NCBI RefSeq assembly: GCF_900143245.1
Contig: NZ_FRDK01000001.1
Location: 496,001-560,000, forward strand
Reading direction: 5' to 3'
DNA: 64,000 nucleotides
Source: Flavobacterium fryxellicola
GTDB lineage: Bacteria > Bacteroidota > Bacteroidia > Flavobacteriales > Flavobacteriaceae
The notes below the pieces were generated by a model. That model was not told the origin of the DNA. It was given only the letters and a program-made list of their open reading frames with translations, and did no database searches. This document shows positions 1 to 9,223 of this stretch, piece by piece (the first letter of the stretch is position 1; each line of letters opens with the position of its first letter). The translations under genes and the position numbers were made by a program.

Positions 1-522
1 ACCATTGATGAGCTGTTGAAACCGTTTAAAAAAGATACATTATTAAATGTAGAATCGGTTTCTATTATGGGGAAAGCAGGAATTCTGGAAGGTGGAAAAG
101 GAGATATTATGATTCCAAATGCACATATTAATGAAGGAACAGCGGATAATTATTTTTTCGAAAATGAATTAACAGCTGCTATGTTTGAAGGAAATGATAT
201 TGCTGTTTTTGCAGGTCCAATGGTTACTGTATTAGGAACGTCATTACAAAATAGGGATTTATTGAAGTTTTTCCACGAATCAACTTGGGGAATTATTGGG
301 TTGGAAATGGAAGGATCCTATTATCAAAAAGCCATTCAATCTGCTTCCAAAATTAGAAAGAGTGTACCTCACGATGTCAAGGTAAGATATGCCTATTATG
401 CATCAGACAATCCCTTAGAAACAGGAAGCACACTGGCTTCAGGCGGACTGGGAACAACCGGTGTAAAGCCAACTTATTTGATTACTATTAAAATATTGGA
501 ACAAATTTTCAACACAAAATAA
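1..522 (+). CDS. C-terminal part of a nucleoside-phosphorylase-like protein (5' end outside window)
   Basis: The frame is open from base 1 (it reads T-I-D-E-L-L-K-P before the first possible start), so the gene begins upstream and only about 173 C-terminal residues are visible. The segment GLEMEGSYY followed about 30 residues later by YYASDNPL resembles the substrate-binding MEG motif and the catalytic SD/DN motif of the purine/uridine phosphorylase superfamily. That is a motif-level inference; I do not recognise a named family. It lies 8 bp upstream of a Wzz-like gene on the same strand, so it may be the first visible gene of the polysaccharide operon. The function in that context is unclear. 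Confidence 0.6.
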   Translation, partial: TIDELLKPFKKDTLLNVESVSIMGKAGILEGGKGDIMIPNAHINEGTADNYFFENELTAAMFEGNDIAVFAGPMVTVLGTSLQNRDLLKFFHESTWGIIGLEMEGSYYQKAIQSASKIRKSVPHDVKVRYAYYASDNPLETGSTLASGGLGTTGVKPTYLITIKILEQIFNTK

Positions 523-530
523 TACTATAA

Positions 531-1523
531 ATGAGTACAAACGTGCCCAATAATTCAGAAGAACAAGAAATAGATTTAACTCAAATTTCAAAAAAAATTG
601 GCAATTTGCTGCAAGATTTTAATACTTTCTTATTCAGCTGCATTGGGTTTTTTGTAAAGAATGTGAGAGTAATTTTGATTTTGTTTGTAGTTGGTCTTGC
701 TTTAGGACTGTTTATAGACCACAGAAATAAGAGTTATAAAAGTGAGGTTATTGTAGCTCCTAATTTTGGCAGTACGGATTATTTATATTCGAAAATTGAT
801 TTATTAGCAGCAAAAATAAAAGAAAGAGATACTGTTTTTTTGAAATCAATCGGTATTCTAGAGCCAACGAAAATAACAAAAATCTCTATTGAACCCATTG
901 TTGATGTTTATAGCTTTATCAATAACAGCGATCAAAATTTTGCACTGCTAAAGTTAATGGCAGAAGATGGAGATTTAAAATCCATTGTGAAGGAAACGAC
1001 CACTAGTAAGAATTATGCTTTTCATACCATTACTTTTTTAACAAAGGGAATAACTAATAATGAAAAGGGGATACAACCAATTTTAAACTATTTGAACACG
1101 AGCGATTACTATAATAAAATTCAGAAAGTGTCCGTGAGTAACATTCAAGAAAGGATAAAGACCAACCAAGGAACTGTTTCTCAAATAGACGGAATCTTAA
1201 ACGAGTTTTCAAATGCTACAGCTGGAAACAATCAAAAAAGTGATAAATTAGTATACTACAATGAAAATACGCAGTTGAATGATGTCATTAAAACAAAAGA
1301 AGCCTTGCTTACAGAGATTGGAAACTTAAAAATTACGTTATTAACTTCGGATAAAATCATAAAAGAGAATAGCACCGCGATAAATATTGAAAATACAGCC
1401 TCTATTAATGGCAAGATGAAATTAATACTGCCATTTTTATTTATTTTTATTTTCATTTCTATTTCATTTTTCATCGCTTTTTATAAAAAACAAATGTTAA
1501 AGGCAGAACAAAAAGCAATATAA
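531..1523 (+). CDS. Wzz-like polysaccharide chain-length determinant / co-polymerase
   Basis: This 330-residue protein has a hydrophobic segment near residues 43-63 and another near residues 298-318, enclosing a hydrophilic, partly helical domain. That two-TM topology with a large extracytoplasmic loop is the hallmark of polysaccharide co-polymerases (Wzz family), which set the length of O-antigen or capsule chains made by Wzy. It ends with a short basic cytoplasmic tail (KKQMLKAEQK). No kinase domain follows, so it is a class-1-like PCP rather than a tyrosine-kinase fusion. It sits directly before the dTDP-rhamnose genes in the same direction. The call rests on topology and context; sequence identity to Wzz is not obvious by eye. 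Confidence 0.7.
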   Translation: MSTNVPNNSEEQEIDLTQISKKIGNLLQDFNTFLFSCIGFFVKNVRVILILFVVGLALGLFIDHRNKSYKSEVIVAPNFGSTDYLYSKIDLLAAKIKERDTVFLKSIGILEPTKITKISIEPIVDVYSFINNSDQNFALLKLMAEDGDLKSIVKETTTSKNYAFHTITFLTKGITNNEKGIQPILNYLNTSDYYNKIQKVSVSNIQERIKTNQGTVSQIDGILNEFSNATAGNNQKSDKLVYYNENTQLNDVIKTKEALLTEIGNLKITLLTSDKIIKENSTAINIENTASINGKMKLILPFLFIFIFISISFFIAFYKKQMLKAEQKAI

Positions 1524-1544
1524 TTTAAACTAAAATTGCAATCT

Positions 1545-2402
1545 ATGAAAGGAATAATATTAGCAGGAGGATCAGGAACCCGTTTGCATCCACTGACATT
1601 AGCTGTAAGCAAGCAATTGATGCCTATTTATGATAAACCCATGATTTACTATCCACTATCATCCTTGATGTGGGCAGGAATTAGAGAAATACTTATTATT
1701 TCTACACCCCATGATTTACCACTATTTAGACAATTGCTGGGTGATGGGTCTAAGTTAGGCTGTCGTTTTGAATACGCCGTGCAGGAACATCCAAACGGTT
1801 TAGCAGAGGCCTTTATCATAGGCAAGGATTTTATTGGCAAAGATAAAGTAGCTTTGGTTTTAGGAGATAATATTTTTTACGGAACGGGTTTGTCAGGCTT
1901 GTTGCAAGCTAATAATGATCCAGATGGCGGGATAATTTATGCGTACCATGTGAATGATCCGGAGCGTTATGGCGTGGTTGATTTTGATGCCAATGGTAAC
2001 GTACTTTCTATTGAAGAAAAGCCTTTGGTACCTAAATCGAACTATGCAGTACCGGGTATTTATTTTTATGATAATGACGTTGTTGAAATTGCAGCCAATA
2101 TTAAACCGAGTCACCGCGGAGAAATTGAAATTACGGATGTGAATAAGGAATATCTTAGAAGAGGAAAATTAAAAGTCAGTATTCTGGATCGAGGAACAGC
2201 TTGGTTTGATACCGGAACCTTTAATTCTTTGATGCAGGCATCCCAGTTTGTACAAGTTATTGAAGAGCGCCAAGGACTTAAGATAGGCTCTATCGAAGAG
2301 GCTGCTTATACCATGGGGTACATCAATGCCGAACAGTTAAAAGCAATAGCACAACCGTTACTAAAAAGTGGCTACGGCACGCATTTGTTAGATATCATTT
2401 AA
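1545..2402 (+). CDS. rfbA: Glucose-1-phosphate thymidylyltransferase RfbA/RmlA
   Basis: This enzyme makes dTDP-glucose from glucose-1-phosphate and dTTP, the first step of dTDP-L-rhamnose synthesis in the cytoplasm. The N-terminus [16 protein letters not shown] is the nucleotide-binding loop of the family, followed by [15 protein letters not shown] and VLGDNIFYG. The length (285 aa) is normal. I chose the ATG at 1545 because it places the glycine-rich loop at the very N-terminus; an upstream TTG at 1536 would add three residues. rfbC follows after 8 bp and rfbD overlaps rfbC, so the three are co-transcribed. The rfbB (4,6-dehydratase) gene needed for the second step is not in this window. Confidence 0.96.
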   Translation: MKGIILAGGSGTRLHPLTLAVSKQLMPIYDKPMIYYPLSSLMWAGIREILIISTPHDLPLFRQLLGDGSKLGCRFEYAVQEHPNGLAEAFIIGKDFIGKDKVALVLGDNIFYGTGLSGLLQANNDPDGGIIYAYHVNDPERYGVVDFDANGNVLSIEEKPLVPKSNYAVPGIYFYDNDVVEIAANIKPSHRGEIEITDVNKEYLRRGKLKVSILDRGTAWFDTGTFNSLMQASQFVQVIEERQGLKIGSIEEAAYTMGYINAEQLKAIAQPLLKSGYGTHLLDII

Positions 2403-2410
2403 AATAATTT

Positions 2411-2962
2411 ATGGAATTTATACCTACTACACTCGAAGGATGTTATATTATAGAACCTAAAATCATTAAAGATGAAAGGGGCTATTTTATGGAAAGTTTC
2501 AACGAGAATACCTTTCAAAAAGGAGTCCATCAAGACGTTCATTTTGTTCAGGACAACCAATCCTTTTCAACTAAAGGCGTACTTAGAGGATTGCATTATC
2601 AAACCGGAATCCATGCACAAGCTAAATTAGTACGCGTTTTACAAGGCGAAGTTTTAGATGTTGCGGTCGATATTAGACCGGATTCTTTGACTTTTGGACA
2701 GCACATTTCGGTGGTACTTTCTGGCGAAAATCAAAGGCAGTTTTTTGTACCAAGAGGTTTTGCGCATGGATTTTTAGTATTGAGCGAAACAGCCACGTTC
2801 TTTTATAAATGTGATAATTTTTACAACAAGGATTCAGAAGGTGGAATTATGTATAATGATGAGCAACTCAATATAGATTGGCAATTTCCAGCAACGGAAT
2901 TAGTTATTTCTGAAAAAGACCACCTATTGCCAACCTTAGAGAACGCAAAATGCGCCCAGTAG
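2411..2962 (+). CDS. rfbC: dTDP-4-dehydrorhamnose 3,5-epimerase RfbC/RmlC
   Basis: This cupin-fold enzyme epimerises C3 and C5 of dTDP-4-keto-6-deoxyglucose. Its 183 residues match the usual family size. The GVLRGLHYQ segment places the catalytic His at residue 62, and DIRPDSLTFGQ, FVPRGFAHGF and YKCDNFYN are characteristic family blocks. It starts 8 bp after rfbA and its 3' end overlaps the start of rfbD by 13 bp in another frame, which suggests tight translational coupling. Confidence 0.96.
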   Translation: MEFIPTTLEGCYIIEPKIIKDERGYFMESFNENTFQKGVHQDVHFVQDNQSFSTKGVLRGLHYQTGIHAQAKLVRVLQGEVLDVAVDIRPDSLTFGQHISVVLSGENQRQFFVPRGFAHGFLVLSETATFFYKCDNFYNKDSEGGIMYNDEQLNIDWQFPATELVISEKDHLLPTLENAKCAQ

Positions 2963-3798
2963 TGCTTGTAACAGGTGCGAATGGACAATTGGGGCAATCC
3001 CTTCGATTTGTTGCCGATAAATACTCTCAAATTGATTTTGTTTTTTGTGATTCTAAAGCACTCGATATTACTTTAAAAGTAGAAATAGCGTCCGTTTTCA
3101 ACACAATTAAACCTGATTTTTGTATTAATACAGCTGCGTACACGGCCGTTGATAAGGCCGAAAGTGAACCAGATAAAGCAACTGCAATCAATGTGACCGG
3201 TGCCAAAAATTTGGCGGAAGCCTGCAAAGAGTTTAAAACCAAATTAATTCATGTTTCTACGGATTTTGTCTTTGATGGAAACGCAAAAACACCGTACACA
3301 GAAGAAGCAATTCCAAATCCACAAAGCGTTTATGGACAAACTAAATTAGATGGAGAAGAAGCGATTCAAAGCATTTTACAAGACTATTTTATCGTAAGAA
3401 CATCCTGGGTTTATTCACAATTTGGGAATAATTTCATGAAAACAATGTTGCGATTGGCCAGAGAAAGAAACGAATTAGCGGTGGTTGATGATCAAATAGG
3501 AACCCCTACACATGCGGTGGATTTAGCGAATGTATTGGTACAGATTATTTTGTATACTTCTAAAAATCCAGAAATTAACACTTACGGTATTTACAATTTC
3601 AGTAACGAAGGAGCATGCAGCTGGTTTGATTTTGCCCAAAAAATATTTGAAGTTAACAACATCAAAATTGATTTACAACCAATACCAAGCTCAAAGTATC
3701 CAACCCCTGCACACAGACCTCGCTACAGTGTTTTAGATAAAAGTAAGATCAAAAAGACATTTGATATTGAAATTAAAACATGGGACGAAACAATTTAG
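2950..3798 (+). CDS. rfbD: dTDP-4-dehydrorhamnose reductase RfbD/RmlD
   Basis: This NAD(P)H-dependent short-chain reductase performs the last step to dTDP-L-rhamnose. The Rossmann motif TGANGQLGQSL lies at residues 8-18. STDFVFDG and the YxxxK catalytic pair in VYGQTKLDGEEA are visible, as is WVYSQFGNNF typical of RmlD. At 282 aa it has normal length. The start ATG lies inside the 3' end of rfbC (13-bp overlap). Together with rfbA and rfbC this points to rhamnose, or a related 6-deoxy sugar, in the surface glycan, provided rfbB is encoded elsewhere. Confidence 0.95.
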   Translation: MRPVVLVTGANGQLGQSLRFVADKYSQIDFVFCDSKALDITLKVEIASVFNTIKPDFCINTAAYTAVDKAESEPDKATAINVTGAKNLAEACKEFKTKLIHVSTDFVFDGNAKTPYTEEAIPNPQSVYGQTKLDGEEAIQSILQDYFIVRTSWVYSQFGNNFMKTMLRLARERNELAVVDDQIGTPTHAVDLANVLVQIILYTSKNPEINTYGIYNFSNEGACSWFDFAQKIFEVNNIKIDLQPIPSSKYPTPAHRPRYSVLDKSKIKKTFDIEIKTWDETI

Positions 3799-3828
3799 TC
3801 TAAGGAAACACAACTAATTTGAAAGTAA

Positions 3829-5073
3829 ATGTGGAGAAAAATATACCTATCATTAAGTAATGAAGTCGCACATAACTTCTTTTATTTTAGCGTTATTAAG
3901 TTTACCAATATACTTTCAAAGTATATCTTGTTGGGTTATTTAATAAGGACTTTAGGAGAACATGGTTATGGCATTCTTACTTGGGTTGATTCCTTTACGC
4001 AATACTTTTTAATACTGGTTAATTTTGGGTTTGACATGTATGTGGCAAAATATATTGTTGAAAACAAACAAAATAAGGCTAAAATTGACGAAATTATTTC
4101 TGCCATTTTCACTATAAAAACAGGATTATTTGTCTTTGGTTTTGTGCTTCTGGGTTTATTTTCTTTCAATGATGAAATAGCGAAAGTTATCCACCTGCTA
4201 TTTTTTATGTTACTGATGGGAATTGGAGAAATTTTATTTCCAATTTGGTATTTTCAAGGAATCGAAAAAATGAAACCCATTGCCATTGTTAGCGTTATTT
4301 CAAGATCTTTATTGGTTATTCTTACAATACTGTTTGTAAAAAATGCTAGTCATATCTTAGTCTATATATTTATTTTGGTACTTTCGAACTTAGTTTGGGG
4401 AGGATTGGGATTTTATTTCCTGAAAAAAGTATCCAACTTTAAATTCATAGTCGTTCCTCTAGCGACGCTGAAATTGTACCTAAAAGAAGGATACTTATTT
4501 TTTTTAGGACGATTTTCAACACTTTTTTTAAATTTCGGGACCATCTTTTTGATTGGTTATTTCTGTTCTAAAAATTTAGTCTCCGGTTTTGACATTGCGT
4601 CTAAAATAATTTTCGCTTTCATTTTTCCATTTGAAGTCATTCAACAAGCTGTTTTTCCTTCTATTGTTCGCACTAGGAATAAACTATTCTTACAAAAAAT
4701 AGTTCTTTTTACTATCTGCTGCTCTTTGTTGTTTGCAGGAAGTATTTATTATTTTTCCGAAGAATTAATGGTGTTTTTTGGTGGGATTTCCATGGGGAAG
4801 TATGCCTATTTACTGAAATCATTGGTAGTATTGATACCAGTGATCAGTAGTTCCATTATCATAGGAAGTTGTTCATTGATTGCTTTTGGGGCATTAAAGC
4901 ACTATAATTATGCTCTTGTTTTTTCTTGTTTGATTTATATTTTTGTAGTATTACTGCTGTACTTAATGGGACAAATGAGTTTTAAAAATTTGGTGATTCT
5001 TCGCATTAGCGTAGATATAATTATGGTTTTGCTTATTTTTTATTTTGCTGTTAAAAAGAAAACTTTGTTATAA
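3829..5073 (+). CDS. Wzx-type polysaccharide flippase (PST/MATE-like)
   Basis: A 414-residue polytopic membrane protein with roughly 12 hydrophobic helices and short basic loops. The N-terminal region (ILLGYLIRTLGEHGYGILTWVDSFTQYF) has the RTLGxxGYG pattern of RfbX/Wzx polysaccharide transporters. These flip undecaprenyl-linked repeat units across the inner membrane. Its position right after rfbACD and before a Wzy-like polymerase fits a Wzx/Wzy-dependent pathway. The ATG at 3829 is 30 bp after the rfbD stop. Confidence 0.88.
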   Translation: MWRKIYLSLSNEVAHNFFYFSVIKFTNILSKYILLGYLIRTLGEHGYGILTWVDSFTQYFLILVNFGFDMYVAKYIVENKQNKAKIDEIISAIFTIKTGLFVFGFVLLGLFSFNDEIAKVIHLLFFMLLMGIGEILFPIWYFQGIEKMKPIAIVSVISRSLLVILTILFVKNASHILVYIFILVLSNLVWGGLGFYFLKKVSNFKFIVVPLATLKLYLKEGYLFFLGRFSTLFLNFGTIFLIGYFCSKNLVSGFDIASKIIFAFIFPFEVIQQAVFPSIVRTRNKLFLQKIVLFTICCSLLFAGSIYYFSEELMVFFGGISMGKYAYLLKSLVVLIPVISSSIIIGSCSLIAFGALKHYNYALVFSCLIYIFVVLLLYLMGQMSFKNLVILRISVDIIMVLLIFYFAVKKKTLL

Positions 5074-5159
5074 TTAGAGCATAAAAATAAGATACAGGAA
5101 ACGATAGTAAAAGGTGATGATTATAATGTGATTTAATAATGAAAATTAAAAATAGCTAC

Positions 5160-5167
5160 TATATTTG
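5160..5167 (+). promoter_or_regulatory. Candidate Bacteroidota promoter -7 box (TATATTTG)
   Basis: TATATTTG fits the TAnnTTTG -7 consensus of Flavobacterium/Bacteroides primary-sigma promoters. It lies 30 bp before the ATG of the small lipoprotein gene at 5198, inside a 124-bp AT-rich spacer. No clear -33 TTG was found at 17-23 bp upstream, so this is tentative. Confidence 0.4.
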
Positions 5168-5197
5168 TGCAAAATCTGATTTAAAAAAAACTAAAAA

Positions 5198-5608
5198 ATG
5201 AAAAAGTATATTTGTTTGATATTTGTTTTAGCGTTGGTTGTATCCTGTAAAGAAGAGGAAAAGAAAACGGATTCTTTCAGTTTAAAAGAAGTTGTAAACA
5301 AACAAAAATATCAAATGGAACTCTACCAAGTAGAGGCTAATGAGTATACTTTAGTAGTTTTAAACCGGTTAACAGGAAAAGTATTTGTAGGAAAGAATGC
5401 TTCTGGATGGTATGAAGCTACAAATGCCGATAGTATTCCGGTTTATAAAACACCAACGTATTCTATTAAAGTATTCAAAGGACCAGAATCCAGTCCTCAA
5501 ATTTCCTTAATGGACGAGAAAGAGGGCGAGCTCTACATGTATATTGTAGGGCATACAGCCAATTTTTACAATACAAACGCTGCAATTAAAGCACTCGAAA
5601 GAAGCTAG
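5198..5608 (+). CDS. Small hypothetical lipoprotein
   Basis: A 136-residue protein with a lipoprotein signal (MKKYICLIFVLALVVSC) and acidic/lysine residues right after Cys17 (KEEEKKTD). Charged residues there are common in lipoproteins exported to the Bacteroidota surface. The mature part contains no domain I recognise. It lies between the Wzx and Wzy genes with its own candidate promoter at 5160. It could be an envelope accessory of the glycan locus or an unrelated insertion; the sequence does not decide this. Confidence 0.7.
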   Translation: MKKYICLIFVLALVVSCKEEEKKTDSFSLKEVVNKQKYQMELYQVEANEYTLVVLNRLTGKVFVGKNASGWYEATNADSIPVYKTPTYSIKVFKGPESSPQISLMDEKEGELYMYIVGHTANFYNTNAAIKALERS

Positions 5609-5628
5609 TATTTCCAAAATATAGAGTG

Positions 5629-6915
5629 ATGATTGTAATTTTATTTTTTTTGTTCTTGCTGGTAGGGATGCTCTATTGGAAGCGAAAAATATTTTTGCTG
5701 TCTCCAGTTGATGTTTTTCTGTTGTTCTTTATCGGAGTTTTGGTATCGACGGTTTTGTATCATAATTTCTATCCTAGGCATGAGAAATTTAATTTTTTTC
5801 AATTTGATTTTATTGGAAATAATAAGTTTAACCGAACCTTTTTAGTTTATATCAAAATGCTTTTGCTGTTTTTGATAGGCGTTTTTTTATATTCCAGTTT
5901 TAATAAATCGTATTTCAATGTCGCTAAACAGCGGATCAAGATCATAAACGTTCAAAATATAAAGCTCAATACCAATCAAATTTCCATCGCACTATTTGCG
6001 ATAGCTATTGTTTGCATCGTTTTGGTTTACATTGATTATGGGTCGTTGTTGTTCTATCGGGTCGAATACATCCCTAAGGATAATTCAATTTTTAAAATTA
6101 TCTATCAAAATTTATTTATTGTTCTGTGCCTTCTTTCAGGAACGCTTTACAGGCAAAATAGATCACTTGCGCTAGCGGCTTTTTTTATTGCTATGACTGT
6201 TGGGATAGGAGTGGGGAGTAGGTCTGCAACAATTTATCTAGTAGCATTTGGATTAAGTTATTCGGTATTTTTGAATTATAAGCGTGCCAAAAGATTTTTT
6301 GTTTTCTTTATTCCTTTTGTTATTGTTTTTTTTGGGTATAATATTTCGCTGCGATTGGAGTCCAACACGCATGGGCTTATTCCCTATTTGAAGGCAACGG
6401 TTTCTAAACCGGAGATTCTGTTCAAGTATACAATCATGAATATTTATTATACGTTTATTTTTGGATTTTATGCGACTTCGGAGACCATTCACCTTTATAA
6501 AAATGCTTCTATACGTAATTTAGTCACCACATTAAACCCATTACCTGGAAGGTTGACAAACTGGTATGCAATTGCCTCAAAACTCAGGATAAATGAAATC
6601 GCTCCCTATACAGCCATAGGTGAACTGGCTAGATACCCACTTTTCAGTATTTTTTATTATTCGGTATTGGGTTATTATTTTGCTGCAGTAGATTTTTTTA
6701 TAAAAACCCAAGTCCTTCATAAAAAATACTTTTGGGCAGTACTCCAATTTTTGGTATTAGCTTTATATGTAGTTCATAGTTTTGAATACAACCTTAGGTC
6801 TTCCCATCGCTTTATCTACTATTCGATGGCGCTTTATGTGCTTTATTTTATTTTAAAAAGAGTTAAAATTAAAATGCCTCTTAAAACAAATTCTAGTAAT
6901 TTCCAGAAACAATGA
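5629..6915 (+). CDS. Wzy-like oligosaccharide repeat-unit polymerase
   Basis: A 428-residue, strongly hydrophobic protein with about 10-12 predicted membrane helices and a large extracytoplasmic loop between about residues 225 and 330. This is the usual architecture of O-antigen/capsule polymerases, whose sequences are poorly conserved. The context (after Wzx, before an O-antigen ligase-like gene) supports the call. ATG 5629 is preferred; an overlapping GTG at 5626 would add one residue. Its stop overlaps the next start as ATGA, implying translational coupling. Confidence 0.7.
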   Translation: MIVILFFLFLLVGMLYWKRKIFLLSPVDVFLLFFIGVLVSTVLYHNFYPRHEKFNFFQFDFIGNNKFNRTFLVYIKMLLLFLIGVFLYSSFNKSYFNVAKQRIKIINVQNIKLNTNQISIALFAIAIVCIVLVYIDYGSLLFYRVEYIPKDNSIFKIIYQNLFIVLCLLSGTLYRQNRSLALAAFFIAMTVGIGVGSRSATIYLVAFGLSYSVFLNYKRAKRFFVFFIPFVIVFFGYNISLRLESNTHGLIPYLKATVSKPEILFKYTIMNIYYTFIFGFYATSETIHLYKNASIRNLVTTLNPLPGRLTNWYAIASKLRINEIAPYTAIGELARYPLFSIFYYSVLGYYFAAVDFFIKTQVLHKKYFWAVLQFLVLALYVVHSFEYNLRSSHRFIYYSMALYVLYFILKRVKIKMPLKTNSSNFQKQ

Positions 6916-8126
6916 GGATGAAAATAAAAGATTTCACACTTGAAAAAATAGGGACTTATGTTGCTTTTTTTTGTGGTTTATTCGTTTTATTGCCTTTTAA
7001 ACTAAAGCCTTTAACGGTATTTGTTTTTTTTGTTTGGAGTCTTTTTTCGCTTTTTAAAAACAGAAAAACCATTAAAATTGAAATAAAAACGCTAATTATA
7101 GGCAGTATTTTCTTCATTAGCTATGCAGTCAGCCTACTGTTTTCGGAAAATATTCAAAGGGGTTTTACAATTATAATTCGGTGTATTCCCATTGTCCTCA
7201 TTCCACTTGGATATTCTTTTTTGACTTTGGAAACAAAAATTATTTTTAATAAACTATTCCGGAAAACGTTTATTATTGCTGCTAGTATTTACTCAAGTCT
7301 GCTATTTATTTATTTATTCCAATTGGGTTATTCTAGCCAAAAACTGGATTTGTATACTTACTATTCCTATATAACGTATGAATTTTGGGGTTTGAATGAA
7401 CATCCTATTTATAGCTCCATCTTTTTTTCAATCGCCTTGTTTTTTATTTTGATAGAAGGATTCAAAAACAAGATTTTCAATTCTATTTTGTTTTTGATTT
7501 TAATTTTTGGACTTTTAATACTATCTAGGAAAGGTGTAATCGCTTCCTTTTTTGTTCTATCCGGAATTTTTTTATTCCTTAAAAAGGATAAAAAATACAC
7601 GGCTAAATTGGTGTTTGTTTTTATCGGATTATTTCTTTTATCACTTTGTGTTACTGAAATCAGAGGCCGTTTTTTAGAACTATTCGACAGCAGTAAAGTG
7701 GTAAATAACAAGGAAACATCCACTGGAATTCGGTATATTCTATGGAATACAAGTGAAAAGGTAATTCAAAATTCAAATTATTTGGGATATGGCATTGGAG
7801 ATGCCCAAGAAGTTTTAAGCAAACAATTGGCTTTGGATGGTTACGATTTTTTATCCAAAGAAAATTATAATGCGCACAATCAATTTCTTCAAATAGCGAT
7901 CGCTACTGGTGTTATTGGTGTTTGTTTGTATTTCTTTTCGTTACTTTATTTCATTCAAAAGTTTATTAAACGAAAGAATCCGGAAGCAATCGTTTTTTTA
8001 TTATTTTTTATTTTTGTTTTTCTTTTCGAAAGTGTTTTGGAACGGCAAAACGGAATAATCATTTACTCCTTTATTAGCAGTATGTTTATTTACAGTTCAG
8101 AGTTTGATAAAAACAGTTCAAAATGA
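6912..8126 (+). CDS. O-antigen ligase / polymerase family membrane protein (Wzy_C-like)
   Basis: A 404-residue polytopic protein. A loop near residues 270-325 containing TGIRYILWNTS and the NAHNQFLQIAIATGVIGV block is characteristic of the O-antigen ligase (WaaL/Wzy_C) family, with the conserved His in an NxHNxFLQ context. Members join glycan to lipid A core or polymerise repeat units. With two Wzy/WaaL-like proteins next to each other, one may be the polymerase and the other the ligase. Both ends overlap neighbours by 4 bp (ATGA). Confidence 0.82.
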   Translation: MRMKIKDFTLEKIGTYVAFFCGLFVLLPFKLKPLTVFVFFVWSLFSLFKNRKTIKIEIKTLIIGSIFFISYAVSLLFSENIQRGFTIIIRCIPIVLIPLGYSFLTLETKIIFNKLFRKTFIIAASIYSSLLFIYLFQLGYSSQKLDLYTYYSYITYEFWGLNEHPIYSSIFFSIALFFILIEGFKNKIFNSILFLILIFGLLILSRKGVIASFFVLSGIFLFLKKDKKYTAKLVFVFIGLFLLSLCVTEIRGRFLELFDSSKVVNNKETSTGIRYILWNTSEKVIQNSNYLGYGIGDAQEVLSKQLALDGYDFLSKENYNAHNQFLQIAIATGVIGVCLYFFSLLYFIQKFIKRKNPEAIVFLLFFIFVFLFESVLERQNGIIIYSFISSMFIYSSEFDKNSSK

Positions 8127-9214
8127 GACAGAACGTGCTTATCATTGGCCCTTTTCCAGGTCCACCAAAAGGAATTAGTTTGTCGAACGAAGTTGTTGCA
8201 AATGGCTTGTCCAAGAGGGGTTGGAATGTAAAAAAAATAAATACGGAACTTTCAGATGCTGTCAATAGCGCCATTGGTGATTTCTCGTTTGAGAAGTTGT
8301 CCTTCCTAAAGACTTATTTTCAGAGCTACAAAATTTTTACAGCTGATGCTGTTTATATCACGATTGGTATTACATTTTTTGGCGTTGTAAAATACGCACC
8401 TTTCATCATTTTGGCGAAAATTCTAAACAAGAAGACACTCCTTCATTTGCACAGCAACCATCTAAAAAAAGAATATCAGTCATTACATGGAATAAAAAAA
8501 GCCCTTTTTTTTAAACTCATTGCTTCATTCGATACAGGAATCGTACTTTCTAATTCATTAAGAGATAATTTGACTCCATTTATTGCGGAAGATTCTGTTT
8601 GTGAATTGTATAATTTTGTGGAAGATAAATTATTGCTTTCTGAGAAAATAGTGTTGCAGCAAAAAGATTTTTCAGCAATACGACTTTTCTTTTTAAGTAA
8701 TCTATTAGAGGAAAAAGGGATAAACCTGTTGCTTAAAGTGATAAAAAGACTGAATGAAGAGGGTCTATTTCTTGAAGTTAAAATCGCAGGAAATAAAATC
8801 AAAGACAATAATGTAGATGCATTGCTGGCAGAATTAAGTAATGTAGCCTATCTGGGAATTGTCTCCGGCACAATCAAGCAAGACTTGTTGATTTGGGGAA
8901 ATGTTTTTTGTTTACCCACTTTTTTCAGTATGGAAGGACAACCCATTAGTATTCTGGAGGCAATGGCTTTCAATTCCTTAATAATTACTACAAAACATGC
9001 CGGAATTCCAGATATTTGTTCAGAGGAAAACGCTATCTTTTGCATCGAAAAAAGTGAAGAAGATCTGTATTCAAAATTGAAATACGCAATTTCAAATTGG
9101 GAGGAATTGCAAAAAAAAGCAATAGCAAACGGCGCGTATGCTAGGCTTAGGTTTACTGAAACTAAATTTATTTCTACTCTAGAAAGTATAATTTTAGAAA
9201 CAATAAGGAAATAA
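8123..9214 (+). CDS. Glycosyltransferase (GT-B fold, GT4-like)
   Basis: A 363-residue protein starting with MRQNVLIIGPFPGPPKGIS, an N-terminal GT-B beta-strand and loop. A C-terminal donor-binding domain contains IRLFFLSNLLEEKGINLLL and the EGQPISILEAMAFNSLIITTKHAGIPDI block with the conserved ExxxxxEAMA pattern of retaining GT4 enzymes. It would add a sugar to the lipid-linked repeat unit at the cytoplasmic face. Donor and acceptor cannot be told from sequence. It overlaps the previous gene by 4 bp. Confidence 0.9.
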   Translation: MRQNVLIIGPFPGPPKGISLSNEVVANGLSKRGWNVKKINTELSDAVNSAIGDFSFEKLSFLKTYFQSYKIFTADAVYITIGITFFGVVKYAPFIILAKILNKKTLLHLHSNHLKKEYQSLHGIKKALFFKLIASFDTGIVLSNSLRDNLTPFIAEDSVCELYNFVEDKLLLSEKIVLQQKDFSAIRLFFLSNLLEEKGINLLLKVIKRLNEEGLFLEVKIAGNKIKDNNVDALLAELSNVAYLGIVSGTIKQDLLIWGNVFCLPTFFSMEGQPISILEAMAFNSLIITTKHAGIPDICSEENAIFCIEKSEEDLYSKLKYAISNWEELQKKAIANGAYARLRFTETKFISTLESIILETIRK

Positions 9215-9223
9215 ACGGCACCT

